A stretch of 53,609 nt of DNA from Bradyrhizobium sp. NAS96.2 (GTDB lineage: Bacteria; Pseudomonadota; Alphaproteobacteria; Rhizobiales; Xanthobacteraceae): the NCBI RefSeq assembly GCF_001908235.1, contig NZ_LGHK01000012.1:1-53609 (forward strand), written 5' to 3'. The position numbers and the translations under genes were made by a program. Below, piece by piece: positions 10,919 through 19,502 of this stretch. Each line of letters begins with the position of its first letter. The first letter of the stretch is position 1. Below the pieces are notes generated by a model. That model was not told the origin of the DNA, searched no databases, and saw only the letters and a list, made by a program, of their open reading frames with translations.

Positions 10919-11188
10919 CTAGCGCGTACGCGGCGCTGCAGCATTTAGATTGTCTATCGTACCATTCGCCTTCTCGATCAGAAAAACGATCCGGACATCG
11001 CTTCGTTCGGTGATCTCGACCCTGTCGCCGGTCTCCTGGATCAGGGCCGGGATGTCGATCACCGAAAGCGGATCGGTGCAGTGCACTTCGAGGAAATCTC
11101 CCGCCGTTACGCCCCTGAGCGCCTTGCGCGTCTTCAGCGCGGGCAGCGGGCATTTCAGGCCAGTGAGATCGAGTTTGGTCGTCGTCAT
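10919..11188 (-). CDS. TusA/SirA-family sulfur-carrier protein
   Basis: An 89-aa TusA-fold protein. The family motif CPLP is at 13-16 (LDLTGLKCPLPALKTRKAL), with Cys13 as the persulfide carrier, followed by GDFLEVHCTDPLSVIDIPALIQETGDRVEI, the rest of the two-layer fold. TusA proteins pass sulfur between desulfurases and acceptors, in tRNA thiolation, in Mo-cofactor sulfuration or for formate dehydrogenase activation. Its position between a formate/oxalate-type carrier and mobB favours a Mo-enzyme role (inference). The C-terminal tail (IDNLNAAAPRTR) is an unconserved extension. Confidence 0.87.
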   Translation of the reverse strand: MTTTKLDLTGLKCPLPALKTRKALRGVTAGDFLEVHCTDPLSVIDIPALIQETGDRVEITERSDVRIVFLIEKANGTIDNLNAAAPRTR

Positions 11189-11245
11189 GGCGCGACCATG
11201 GCGAAGCGGCTGCGCATCGTCAACGGAAGCATCATCCCACCCTGC

Positions 11246-11773
11246 TCAGTTTTCGGCCGAGGCCGACGCGAGCACATCGTCGACCGGAATCGCCGAACGC
11301 AGCATCAATTCGGCCACGTCCTCGATGTCATCGAGATGCACGACCGGCAACGTGGTCTTAACGGCAACATCGCTGGCGATCCCGACCACGCGCGGGTCGT
11401 CGGGGAACAGCAGCGGCTTGCCGTTGGCGGCGCGATACACCTCGATCTTGCTGACCGGCTCGCGCTTGAATCCCTCGACCACGACCAGGTCGACGCGCGC
11501 CATCTTGGCGAGCAATTCCGGCAGCCGCGGCTCGCTGGCGCCGCGCAACTCGTGCATCAGCGCCCAGCGCCGGGTCGAGGACACCAGCACCTCGGTCGCG
11601 CCGGCCTGCCGATGCACCCAGGAGTCCTTGCCGGGCACGTCGACATCGAATTCGTGATGGGCGTGCTTGATCACGGAGACGCGTAAGCCCCGGCCCAGCA
11701 GATGGGGGATCACCCGCGACAGCAGGGTGGTCTTTCCGGCGCCGCTCCACCCCGCGAGGCCAATCACTTTCAT
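11246..11773 (-). CDS. mobB: Molybdopterin-guanine dinucleotide biosynthesis adapter MobB
   Basis: A 175-aa P-loop GTPase beginning MKVIGLAGWSGAGKTTLL (Walker A about 8-15), followed by VSVIKHAHHEFDVDVPGKDSWVHRQAGA, the typical MobB block, and a VDLVVVEGFKREPVSKIEVYR segment (Walker B and partner-binding region). MobB supports MobA in attaching GMP to molybdopterin for DMSO-reductase-family enzymes. ATG 11773 is used because GGAG lies 8 bases upstream; a start at 11791 is also open. mobA is not in this window. Confidence 0.93.
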   Translation of the reverse strand: MKVIGLAGWSGAGKTTLLSRVIPHLLGRGLRVSVIKHAHHEFDVDVPGKDSWVHRQAGATEVLVSSTRRWALMHELRGASEPRLPELLAKMARVDLVVVEGFKREPVSKIEVYRAANGKPLLFPDDPRVVGIASDVAVKTTLPVVHLDDIEDVAELMLRSAIPVDDVLASASAEN

Positions 11774-12038
11774 CCGCGTCTCCGAAGACATCTAACGTCC
11801 AATGCTGCTTATATCAGCGCTGACGCAATGTCATGCCAGCCTTGCCGGCGGATTTGGCCGGGCCGCCCGTCCCTGGGGTCGCCTTCAGAGCTTCTCGGGG
11901 CTGAACGGCAGCGGACGGGCCACGGCAGCCGGACTGATCCGCCGCGCCGGGCCGACGTCGGTCCAACGGATATACCTCGAAGTTTCCACTGCGCGGCGCG
12001 ACCGGAACGCGATAAAATTGCATCATCGGAGACCACCT

Positions 12039-12350
12039 ATGCCGCGCTCGCCTTCGATCGTGCCGCATCAAATCGACCACGACACCTATCTGGTGCTGAA
12101 CGATTTCGGCCGGCTTGGCCGCGCCTGGTGCGAAACCGACGAAGAAGGCGCCGACCGGAAGACGCTGATCCGCCGTCTGCTGGATGACCAGTACAGCCAT
12201 CCGGTCCGCATCGTGGCCTTCAATACCAACGAGGGATGGTCCCGCGACGTGACGACCGACATTGCCGACGAGCTTCGGCGCCGTTTCGTCGAATACGAGG
12301 AGGTCCCGCGCTCCGTGCTGGAGTTCGTGGAGACCGCCATGCGGCACTGA
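12039..12350 (+). CDS. Conserved-type hypothetical protein (103 aa)
   Basis: ATG 12039 with CGGAGA 9 bases upstream. The product is a compact soluble protein: HDTYLVLNDFGRLGRAWCETDEEGADRKTLIRRLLDDQYSHPVRIVAFNTNEGWSRDVTTDIADELRRRF. No signal or membrane segment. This pattern matches small uncharacterised proteins I recall in Bradyrhizobium, often near Mo-cofactor or housekeeping genes, but no function is known. It is divergent from mobB, so 11774-12038 holds two promoters. Confidence 0.7.
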   Translation: MPRSPSIVPHQIDHDTYLVLNDFGRLGRAWCETDEEGADRKTLIRRLLDDQYSHPVRIVAFNTNEGWSRDVTTDIADELRRRFVEYEEVPRSVLEFVETAMRH

Positions 12351-12385
12351 GCCGGATCGCGAAGCTGCGTCCCCACCCGCATCTG

Positions 12386-12412
12386 TCATCGCCCGGCTCG
12401 ACCGGGCGATCC
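12386..12412. repeat. REP-like palindrome (CGCCCGG/CCGGGCG)
   Basis: CATCGCCCGGCTCGACCGGGCGAT forms a stem around 12388-12411 and is followed by CCAGTA, the standard text of a repeat that occurs in many copies in Bradyrhizobium chromosomes. It lies just past the stop of the 103-aa gene and could act as a terminator. Confidence 0.7.
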
Positions 12413-12526
12413 AGTACGCCGCGGCCTCTCGGCTCAAGCACTGCCGTCTCTGGAATACTGGATCACCGCATGCACGGGTGATGACAGCGCGCCGTTTTAC
12501 ATCTTGAATCGAGAACCATCCTCATC

Positions 12527-12650
12527 GTCGTCCCTGCGAAAGCAGGGACCCATAACCACAAATGGTGGTTGCTGAACGAGGTTGGAACGACGAGTCCCGA
12601 CAACAACATCCGCCGCGGCGTACGGGTCCCTGCTTTCGCAGGGACGACAG
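12527..12650. repeat. Pair of inverted repeats with TCCCTGCGAAAGCAGGGA cores
   Basis: Two copies of a GTCCCTGCGAAAGCAGGGAC palindrome-type element, at about 12527-12555 and 12622-12650, lie in inverted orientation around 66 bases of spacer. Each copy is also self-complementary. This is a well-known alphaproteobacterial dispersed repeat. It sits between convergently oriented genes, 53 bases from the MoeA-PBP stop. Confidence 0.75.
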
Positions 12651-12703
12651 CGGTGATTGTGGCAATCGCGAGCCAAACACATGCCGGCACCAACGACGAC
12701 CGT

Positions 12704-14665
12704 CTACGCCGGCCTGAACCCCGCCGCCGTCAGCGCAGCGCGGCCCTCCTCCGATGCCAGCGCGTCGAGAAAGGCCTGCACTGCGGGCCGTTGCTTGCGC
12801 GCCGTCACCAGCGCGAAGTCATAATGCTCTTCGGCGAGCGGAATGAAACCGAGCCCGGACGCGTGCGCGACCGGCGCGATGGTCATGCCCCAGTCGGCGC
12901 GATGCTGCGCCACCGCGGCCGCAACGGCGTTGTGCGAGCGCGGCTGATTCCAGTAGCCGTCGGGCCGGCTGCCTGCCAGCAGACGATCGATCAGGATACG
13001 GGTGCCGGCGCCCTGGTTGCGGTTGACCATGATGCAGGCGGGATCGGCGAGCGCGGCGCGCATCGCCTGCTCTGCGCTCAGGCCGGCAAAGCGCGTGTCG
13101 TCCTGGCGGAACACGATGCCTTGCATGCGTCGCCAGCCCGGCACCAGCTCGAGTCGCTCGGCCAGATACGGTGTGTTGTAGGTCCCGGTCTTGTCGTCGA
13201 GCAGATGGATCGGGGCGAGATCGCATTCGCCGCGCTTGGCTGCGGCGAGGCCGCCGAGACTGCCGACTGCGATCGAGCGCACCACAAGTCCGGCATGCAC
13301 CAGCGGCGCGGTGACGAGATCTAGCCCGGTGCAATGGCTGCCGACGATGACCAAGTCTGGCACCCGCACATGCGGCGTGAACAGCGTCACCTCGGCCTCG
13401 CTGCCGGCCGGCAACTGGTCGGCAAGCGCCTCGATCTTCAGGAAGCCGTCGGCCTGCGCAAACGAGGTGATCGCGCCCGAGCCCTTGCCGCCGGGATACG
13501 CGATCAAGCCGTCGGTGCCTTCGACCAGCGACACCATCACGAACTCGGTGCGCCCGAGCTCGGAGGCGATGCGCACCGGCACCTTCGCCGCCACCTTGGC
13601 ATCCGAGCGCGGCGGCAGGCCGGCCAACCGCCGCAGCACCGGCACGATCATGTCGTGGAAGGTGAACATCGCCGAGGTCGGAAAGCCCGGCAGGATCACC
13701 ACCGGCTTGCCGTCGCAGACCGCAAGGCACAGCGGCTTGCCGGGTTTGAGCGCCACGCCATGCGCAATGATGCCGGGCTTGCCGAGCCGTCCGATGATCC
13801 GGTGCGAGACGTCGCCCGCGCCCTTGGAGGTGCCGCCCGACAGCACCAGCATGTCGCTGTCAGCCAATGCCTTGCGCATTGCGGCTTCCAGCATCGCCTC
13901 ATTGTCGACGATGGCACCGAGGAACGACGCGTCACCGCCGTTCTCGGCAATCGCCGCGGTGACGATCGCACCATTGGTGTCGTAGATCGCGGCCGGCCGC
14001 AGCACCTCGCCCGGCTGCACCAGCTCGTCGCCGGTGGAGAGGATCGCAACGCGCGGACGGCGTACCACCGCAACTTCGGCGATGCCGCAGGCCGCGAGCA
14101 TGCCGATCTCGCGCGACCCGATGATCGTTCCCGCGCGCAGCAGTGCCTCGCCGCGTGCGATGTCGGAGCCGGCATAGGACACGAACTGTCCGGGCGATGC
14201 CGCACGCCGGACCTCAATCGCGTCGTTGCCGCCCCCTTGGCCGGCGGGTTGGGTGTGCTCGACCATCACGATCGCGTCGGCGCCGCGCGGCACCGGGCCG
14301 CCGGTCGCAATCGCGGTCGCGGTGCCCGGAACCACAGCCCGGGTCGGCGTGGTGCCGCACGAAATGGTCTCGCCGTTCAATATGAGCTGCACCGGCGCGC
14401 CCTCGCCAGCGCGCGCGAGATCGGCCGAGCGCACCGCAAAGCCGTCGACATTGGAGCGATCGAATGGCGGCACGTCGATCGGCGCCACTACGTCCTCGGC
14501 CAGCGCACGGCCGAGCGCATCGGCGAGCCGCCGCGTCTCCGACGGCAATTGACGCGGGAACAGCGCCGCCTCGAAGCGCGCAATCGCCTCCTCGCGCGAC
14601 AGGATGGTCAGGAACTGGTCCTGCTCGACGGAGGGATTGGGTTTCGGCGTGAAAATATTGGTCAT
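12704..14665 (-). CDS. MoeA-type molybdenum insertase fused to a periplasmic-binding-protein-like domain
   Basis: 653 aa. Residues 1 to about 430 are MoeA: DVPPFDRSNVDGFAVRSADL, then VPRGADAIVMVEHT, the nucleotide-binding MPT domain with LSGGTSKGAGDVS, and LPGFPTSAMFTFHDMIVPVL. The last 210 residues are a PBP-like domain (VIVGSHCTGLDLVTAPLV, then IMVNRNQGAGTRILIDRLLAG and a C-terminal RPAVQAFLDALASEEGRAAL), as in ModE/LysR-type sensors. MoeA inserts Mo into adenylated molybdopterin; the fused domain probably binds an oxyanion or the cofactor and may sense supply. It precedes no gene on the same strand; the MoeA-like gene is 9 bases upstream in the same operon. Confidence 0.9.
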   Translation of the reverse strand: MTNIFTPKPNPSVEQDQFLTILSREEAIARFEAALFPRQLPSETRRLADALGRALAEDVVAPIDVPPFDRSNVDGFAVRSADLARAGEGAPVQLILNGETISCGTTPTRAVVPGTATAIATGGPVPRGADAIVMVEHTQPAGQGGGNDAIEVRRAASPGQFVSYAGSDIARGEALLRAGTIIGSREIGMLAACGIAEVAVVRRPRVAILSTGDELVQPGEVLRPAAIYDTNGAIVTAAIAENGGDASFLGAIVDNEAMLEAAMRKALADSDMLVLSGGTSKGAGDVSHRIIGRLGKPGIIAHGVALKPGKPLCLAVCDGKPVVILPGFPTSAMFTFHDMIVPVLRRLAGLPPRSDAKVAAKVPVRIASELGRTEFVMVSLVEGTDGLIAYPGGKGSGAITSFAQADGFLKIEALADQLPAGSEAEVTLFTPHVRVPDLVIVGSHCTGLDLVTAPLVHAGLVVRSIAVGSLGGLAAAKRGECDLAPIHLLDDKTGTYNTPYLAERLELVPGWRRMQGIVFRQDDTRFAGLSAEQAMRAALADPACIMVNRNQGAGTRILIDRLLAGSRPDGYWNQPRSHNAVAAAVAQHRADWGMTIAPVAHASGLGFIPLAEEHYDFALVTARKQRPAVQAFLDALASEEGRAALTAAGFRPA

Positions 14666-14674
14666 CTCGGGAAC

Positions 14675-15784
14675 TCACTCCCGCAACATATAGGCATCAA
14701 CGATCGTGCCCGCAGCGAAGCCCTCGGAAGCGCCAGGCACGATCAGCAGGGCTTCGGCGCGCGCGATGGCGTCGAGCGACAGGTCGGCGATCGCAAGCGT
14801 GGCCCAGCTCCCCTCTTCACGCGTCAGCAGCACGACCTCAGCCATCCCGACGCCGGAGGCGATCTTGCGTTCCAGCGGCAGCGCCAGCGTCTGGCGCGGG
14901 CGCCGGCCCGACAGGCGATCGAGCAGGGGAAGCGCAATCGCCCACCAGGCCGCGAAAGCCTGATCCGGCGCGCCCGGCAGAGCGACGACCGGCGTTGCAT
15001 GGATCCGGCCGACCGCCGCGGTGCGGCCGGGCTGCAGGGCAATGCCATGCGCGATCAGCGTGCCGCGCGTTGCTATAGCATTCACTGCCGCATCCGAGCG
15101 GCCAACGCCGGTGCCGCCGATCGTGATGATCAGGTCGCAATCATGTGCCGCGAGCGCGTTGGCAATCGCGGTCACATCCGGCGCCGCCTCGGCGCAGACG
15201 ATTGCAGCGCCCGCGAACTGCGCAGTGTCAGCGATCAGCTGCGCGGTCAGCTCACCGTTGGAGATGTTGACGATGCGAAGCCGGGGCCGTCGCACAAGCA
15301 ACAGGTCCAGCCCGGCCGCGCGTGCGAGCAGCAGACCACGCGGCAGCAACGGCTCTCCCGCTGCGATCACAGGACCCCCGGCGGCAATGTCGCTGCCGGC
15401 ACGCCGGACGCGCTGCCCCAGGATGGCTTCGGCGAGCACCTGCGGAAGCGGACCGGAGCTATCGACGGCATCGGCATCGACCACGCAGTCGGTGCCGTCG
15501 GGCATCGCCGCGCCGGCCTCGACCCAGACCGGGAGCGCGGCGAGCGGCAACGGCGCATAGGAGGACGCACCGACCAAGTCATTGGCGCGCATCGCCCAGC
15601 CGTCGCCCACGGCGACATCATGCGGCGGATAGGCGCGCAAGGCCGGCATCTCGGCGGCAATGCATCGCAAGGCGTCGGCCGGCGGCAGCTCGATCGGCTG
15701 GACCGGCACGAGGTCGCGGAGCACGGCGGCCAGCGCCGCATCGAGCGGGGTGAGCGAAGCCGGAAGACGCTGGGCAGTGACCAT
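14675..15784 (-). CDS. MoeA-like molybdopterin-binding protein (second paralogue)
   Basis: 369 aa, related to MoeA but shorter and divergent: VAVGDGWAMRAND corresponds to the MoeA DGYA loop, and LIITIGGTGVGRSDAAVNAIA is the MPT-binding loop of the MoCF domain. The end, LLIVPGASEGFAAGTIVDAYML, matches MoeA domain IV. It is first in a two-gene operon with the MoeA-PBP fusion, 9 bases downstream. The two proteins may form a hetero-oligomer or serve different Mo or W enzymes. GTG and TTG alternatives exist near the start, but ATG 15784 gives a full N-terminal MoeA domain. Confidence 0.8.
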   Translation of the reverse strand: MVTAQRLPASLTPLDAALAAVLRDLVPVQPIELPPADALRCIAAEMPALRAYPPHDVAVGDGWAMRANDLVGASSYAPLPLAALPVWVEAGAAMPDGTDCVVDADAVDSSGPLPQVLAEAILGQRVRRAGSDIAAGGPVIAAGEPLLPRGLLLARAAGLDLLLVRRPRLRIVNISNGELTAQLIADTAQFAGAAIVCAEAAPDVTAIANALAAHDCDLIITIGGTGVGRSDAAVNAIATRGTLIAHGIALQPGRTAAVGRIHATPVVALPGAPDQAFAAWWAIALPLLDRLSGRRPRQTLALPLERKIASGVGMAEVVLLTREEGSWATLAIADLSLDAIARAEALLIVPGASEGFAAGTIVDAYMLRE

Positions 15785-15967
15785 GGCCCGCTATGGACTG
15801 AATCGGCCCCGAAAGAAACTGCCTCGCACCGGTCCGGGCCTGCGTCATTAGACCGATGGCGCGTTGACGGAGCCCCCAATATAGTTGCAAAAGAAACCAA
15901 TATAACCGGGTTCCAGAGGCCCGGGACAACCATAATGGCCAATGCGCCGGTTCAGGAGGGAGACAGA
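15785..15967. promoter_or_regulatory. Divergent promoter region between the MoeA-like operon and an ABC binding protein
   Basis: 183 bases, AT-richer than flanking DNA. CCAATATA occurs twice in direct orientation, at 15876-15883 and 15897-15904 (21 bases apart, two helical turns), a plausible activator site. No clear molybdate (ModE) palindrome was found. CAGGAGGG lies just before the binding-protein start. Confidence 0.35.
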
Positions 15968-17179
15968 ATGATCGCCACCAGACTAGCCGTGTTCGGGACG
16001 CTCGCAGCCGCGCTGCTGGCCTCCTCGACCGCATCGGCCCAGGTATCCGACGACATCGTCAAGATCGGCGTGCTGACCGACATGAACGGCCCGGCCTCGA
16101 CGCCGACCGGACAGGGCTCGGTCACCGCCGCGCAGATGGCGGTCGATGATTTCGGCGGCAAGGTGCTCGGCAAACCCATCTCGGTGATCGTCGGTGATCA
16201 CCAGCTCAAGCCGGACATCGGCGCGACCATCGCGCGGCGCTGGTATGACGTCGATCAGGTCGACCTCATCGTCGACGTGCCGGTCTCGGCGGTCGGCCTC
16301 GCAGTGCAGAACATCGCCAACGAGAAGAAGAAGCTGTTCATCACCCACTCGACCGGCGCGACCGATTTCCATGGCAAGTTCTGCTCGCCCTACGCCATGC
16401 AGTGGGTGTTCGACACCCGCGCGCTCGCGGTCGGCACCGCGCAGGAGGTGGTGAAGCGCGGCGGCGACAGCTGGTTCTTCATCACCGACGACTATGCGTT
16501 CGGCCACTCGCTCGAGAAGGACGCCTCCGCGATCGTGACCAAGAACGGCGGCAAGGTGCTCGGCGCGGTGCGCCCGCCGTTTGCGACGCCCGACCTGTCG
16601 TCCTTCATCCTGCAGGCGCAGGCCTCGAAGGCCAAGATCATCGGCATCGCCGGCGGACCGCCTAACAACACCAACGAGATCAAGACCGCCGCCGAGTTCG
16701 GCGTGTTCGCCGGCGGGCAGCAGATGGCCGCGCTGCTGGCGCTGATCACCGACGTCCACTCGATCGGGCTGTCGGCCGCGCAGGGCCTGTTGCTGACCAC
16801 CTCGTTCTACTGGGACATGGACGACAAGACCCGGGAATGGTCGAAGCGCTATTTCGCCAAGGTGAACCGGATGCCGACGATGTGGCAGGCCGGCGTCTAC
16901 TCTTCGGTGACCGCCTATCTTAACGCGATCAAGGACAGCGGCACCGACGATCCGCTCAAGGTCGCGGCCAAGATGCGCGAGAAGCCGGTCGAGGATTTCT
17001 TCGCCCGCAACGGCAAGCTGCGCGAGGACAATCTGATGGTGCACGATCTCTGGCTGGTGCAGGTCAAGACGCCCGCCGAGTCGAAGTATCCGTGGGACTA
17101 CTACAAGATCCTGGCGAAGATCTCGGGCGAGGACGCGTTCGGCCCGCCGGACCTGGCGTGTTCGATGGTGAAGAAATAG
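15968..17179 (+). CDS. ABC transporter substrate-binding protein, branched-chain amino-acid/urea class
   Basis: 403 aa with a signal peptide (LAVFGTLAAALLASSTASAQ) and a type I periplasmic-binding fold (Peripla_BP_6): IVKIGVLTDMNGPASTPTGQGSVTAAQMAVDDFGGKVLGKPISVIVGDHQLKPD at the start, then FITHSTGATDF and FFITDDYAFGHSLEKDA. Members bind hydrophobic amino acids, amides or aromatic acids. ATG 15968 has GGAGGG 8 bases upstream; the very long open frame before it is antisense to the moeA genes. No permease or ATPase is adjacent, so it is an orphan binding protein here. Confidence 0.92.
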   Translation: MIATRLAVFGTLAAALLASSTASAQVSDDIVKIGVLTDMNGPASTPTGQGSVTAAQMAVDDFGGKVLGKPISVIVGDHQLKPDIGATIARRWYDVDQVDLIVDVPVSAVGLAVQNIANEKKKLFITHSTGATDFHGKFCSPYAMQWVFDTRALAVGTAQEVVKRGGDSWFFITDDYAFGHSLEKDASAIVTKNGGKVLGAVRPPFATPDLSSFILQAQASKAKIIGIAGGPPNNTNEIKTAAEFGVFAGGQQMAALLALITDVHSIGLSAAQGLLLTTSFYWDMDDKTREWSKRYFAKVNRMPTMWQAGVYSSVTAYLNAIKDSGTDDPLKVAAKMREKPVEDFFARNGKLREDNLMVHDLWLVQVKTPAESKYPWDYYKILAKISGEDAFGPPDLACSMVKK

Positions 17180-17187
17180 GCCAATAG

Positions 17188-17251
17188 CGAATAGGGAGTG
17201 GCGAATAGCGATGGCGATGAATCACAACTTCCATTCGCTACTCGCCATTCG
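17188..17251. terminator. Imperfect hairpin between convergent genes
   Basis: CGAATAGGGAGTGGCGAATAG at 17188-17208 pairs imperfectly with 17231-17251 around a 22-base loop. It lies between the stops of the ABC binding protein (+) and the TAXI protein (-), so a two-way terminator or a small repeat element is likely. Confidence 0.5.
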
Positions 17252-17257
17252 CCCTCT

Positions 17258-18226
17258 TCACTTTGCCACCCCGATCTCGCGGAAATATCTGAGCACGCCG
17301 GGGTGGATCAGGTTGATGTCGGGCGCGGCGGCGACGGTGTTCGCCGCCGTGGTCTCGCAGGCCTGGGCGAGCTTCTTGCAAAAATCAGCCTCGACACCGT
17401 GCAGTGTCTTCGCCAGCCGGTAGGCGAAATCCTCGGGAAGGCTTTCGCGCACCAGGATGTAGCTCCAGGAGCCGACCGAGGCGATTGCTTCGGTCTGCTT
17501 CGGGTAGCTGCCGGCCGGGATCGTCAGCGGCTTGAGGAACGTATGCTTGGCGCGGATGCGGGCGATCTCGTCCGCGGTCGGCGCAATGAAGCGTGCCCCA
17601 GTCGTGCTCTCGGCCAACCTGCTGAAACCGGGCCAGCCGATGCCGGCGCCCCACAGCGCGGCAGCGCGGCCGTCCTCGACCATCGCCGGCCCGTCGCCGG
17701 CGCGATCGAGATAGATCGACTTGAAGTCCTCGTCCTGCTTCAGCCCGATGCCGTCGAGGATGTAGCGCGACAGGATCGGCAGGCCCGAGCCCTTGGCGCC
17801 GAACGCGACGGGCTGGCCGACCAAATCCTGGATCGTCTTGTAGGGGCTGTCGGCACGCACCACGAACATGCCCGGGCTCGAATACATCGCGGTGAGGATC
17901 TTCAGCCTGGTGGCCTTCGGCCGGCCGATGCCCATGAAGGCCTCGTAGGACGGCTCACCGGCAACGGTTGCGATATCGACGCTGCCGGCCTCGAGCAGCG
18001 GGATGTTCTCGTTGGAGCCCTTGGTATTGCGCGGCTCGATCGACAGCGTCGCATCGGCGGCATTCATCACCTCGGCGAACGCATTGCCATATAGCGGAAA
18101 GCCGCCACCCGGCGTCGCCGTGGCGAAACTGATCGTGGTTCTGGAAATGGTCTTGCTCCCCTCTTGCGCCGCCGCGCCGCCCGCGAGCAGCAGCGCGCCG
18201 GCGCAGATCATAACAGCGAATTTCAT
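17258..18226 (-). CDS. TAXI-family TRAP transporter solute-binding protein
   Basis: 322 aa with a signal peptide (MKFAVMICAGALLLAGGAAAQ). The mature protein has the TAXI pattern: ISFATATPGGGFPLYGNAFAEVMN, then NTKGSNENIPLLEAGSVDIATVAGEPSYEAF and LVGQPVAFGAKGSGLPILSRYIL. Such proteins deliver dicarboxylates, glutamate or related acids to a fused DctQM membrane protein, which is missing here. ATG 18226 is chosen because GAGG lies 8 bases before it and the signal peptide starts there; the open frame reaches back to 18361. Confidence 0.9.
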   Translation of the reverse strand: MKFAVMICAGALLLAGGAAAQEGSKTISRTTISFATATPGGGFPLYGNAFAEVMNAADATLSIEPRNTKGSNENIPLLEAGSVDIATVAGEPSYEAFMGIGRPKATRLKILTAMYSSPGMFVVRADSPYKTIQDLVGQPVAFGAKGSGLPILSRYILDGIGLKQDEDFKSIYLDRAGDGPAMVEDGRAAALWGAGIGWPGFSRLAESTTGARFIAPTADEIARIRAKHTFLKPLTIPAGSYPKQTEAIASVGSWSYILVRESLPEDFAYRLAKTLHGVEADFCKKLAQACETTAANTVAAAPDINLIHPGVLRYFREIGVAK

Positions 18227-18345
18227 CCCGAGCCTCAAGCATTGCACACGAGTCCAACTATCGTCGCACGGGCGGGGTCGTAGGCAAAGGCAGCGTTTTG
18301 TGAAACCATGACGGCAACAGTCACAAGAAAATGACGGGAGAGACG

Positions 18346-19314
18346 ATGTTCCGGTTCGCACGTGCTGCCTTGCTCGGTTTGATTTGTTGCATTGCCTCGG
18401 TGGCGCCCTCGTCCGCGTCCGACTATCCGAACCGTCCGGTGCGTTGGATCATCGGGTTTGCCGCCGGCGGCCCCGTCGATATCGTCGCCCGCATCATGAG
18501 CCAGTGGCTGTCGGATCATTTCGGCCAGCAATTCGTGGTCGAGAACCGCACCGGCTCCGGCGGCAACATCGCAGCCGCTGCCGCGATCAATTCGCCGGCA
18601 GACGGTTACACGCTGCTGTTCGTCGCACCCAACAACGCGATCTCGACCTCGCTCTACAAGAAGCTGCCCTACGACTTCCTGCGCGACACCACCCCGGTCG
18701 CCAGCATCATGCAGCTCACCAACATGCTGGTGGTCTCGAATGCGATGCCGGTGAAGACGGTTCAGGAGTTCATCGACTATTGCAAGGCCAATCCGGGCAA
18801 GATCGCCTACGCCTCGTCCGGCTACGGCACCTCGGTGCACATGTCGGCCGAGCTGTTCAAGGCGATGACCAAGTGCGACATGCAGCACGTGCCGTACCGG
18901 GGATCGGCGATCGCCTTCCCCGACATCATCTCCAACAAGGTGCAGCTGATCTTCGACAATCTGCCGTCGGCGCTGGAGCAGTCGCGCGGCGGCAGCGTCC
19001 GCGCGCTCGGCGTCACCTCGCCGCAGCGCTGGCCCGGCGTGCCCGACGTGCCAGCGATCGCCGAAACGGTGCCGGGCTTCGAGGCGGTCGGGTTCTACGG
19101 CATCTCCGCGCCGAAGGGCACGCCGCCGGAGATCGTCGACGCGCTGAACAAGGCCGTCGGCGAGGCCCTGAAGGACCCCAAGCTCGCGGCGCGCCTCGCC
19201 GAGGCAGGCGGCATCCCGAAGCCGATGACCCCGGCTGAATTCGGCAAACTGGTGGCCGACGAGACCGAGAAATGGCGCAAGGTGGTGGAGTTCGCCGGCG
19301 TCTCGGTCGATTGA
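18346..19314 (+). CDS. Bug-family tripartite tricarboxylate transporter binding protein
   Basis: 322 aa with a signal peptide (FRFARAALLGLICCIASVAPSSA) and the Bug/TctC fold: YPNRPVRWIIGFAAGGPVDIVARIMSQWLSDHFGQQFVVENRTGSGGNIAA, then GYTLLFVAPNNAIST, VPYRGSAIAFPDIISNKVQLIFDNLPSAL and a C-terminal helix. These proteins bind tricarboxylates, aromatic acids or other carboxylates. No TctAB permease is present, which is common since Bug genes are greatly expanded in this group. GGGAG lies 6 bases before ATG 18346, which is preferred over 18331. Confidence 0.92.
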   Translation: MFRFARAALLGLICCIASVAPSSASDYPNRPVRWIIGFAAGGPVDIVARIMSQWLSDHFGQQFVVENRTGSGGNIAAAAAINSPADGYTLLFVAPNNAISTSLYKKLPYDFLRDTTPVASIMQLTNMLVVSNAMPVKTVQEFIDYCKANPGKIAYASSGYGTSVHMSAELFKAMTKCDMQHVPYRGSAIAFPDIISNKVQLIFDNLPSALEQSRGGSVRALGVTSPQRWPGVPDVPAIAETVPGFEAVGFYGISAPKGTPPEIVDALNKAVGEALKDPKLAARLAEAGGIPKPMTPAEFGKLVADETEKWRKVVEFAGVSVD

Positions 19315-19426
19315 GGCGTGGATGCCCGCCATGGGCGGATCGGGGGCGGCATTGCCGAAACCCGACGCAGCCTGTAAACGGAGCCCGCACCGTTGCCGGC
19401 CGCCCCCCGCGGCCCGCAAGGCGGCG

Positions 19427-19502
19427 GGGCCTGTAGCTCAATGGTTAGAGCCGGCCGCTCATAACGGTCTGGTTGCAGGTTCGAATCCTGCCGGGCCCAC
19501 CA
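19427..19502 (+). tRNA. tRNA with CAU anticodon, most likely tRNA-Ile2 (lysidine type)
   Basis: A 76-nt cloverleaf including an encoded CCA. Acceptor GGGCCTG pairs with CGGGCCC (one G-U), D stem GCTC/GAGC, anticodon stem GGCCG/CGGTC with loop CTCATAA, T stem GCAGG/CCTGC with loop TTCGAAT. The anticodon CAT could mean initiator Met, elongator Met or Ile2. A paired first base rules out the initiator, and the anticodon stem resembles the alphaproteobacterial Ile2 more than the elongator Met; the assignment is tentative. Its 3' end borders foreign DNA, so it is probably an integration site. Confidence 0.93.

Noticed and set aside
10621..10944. Minus-strand frame of 107 aa
   Set aside because: No RBS, odd composition, and it runs over the presumed OFA promoter.
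13334..17179. Very long open frame (1281 aa) on the plus strand
   Set aside because: Its first 880 codons are antisense to the two moeA genes; only the segment from 15968 is a real gene with signal peptide and RBS.
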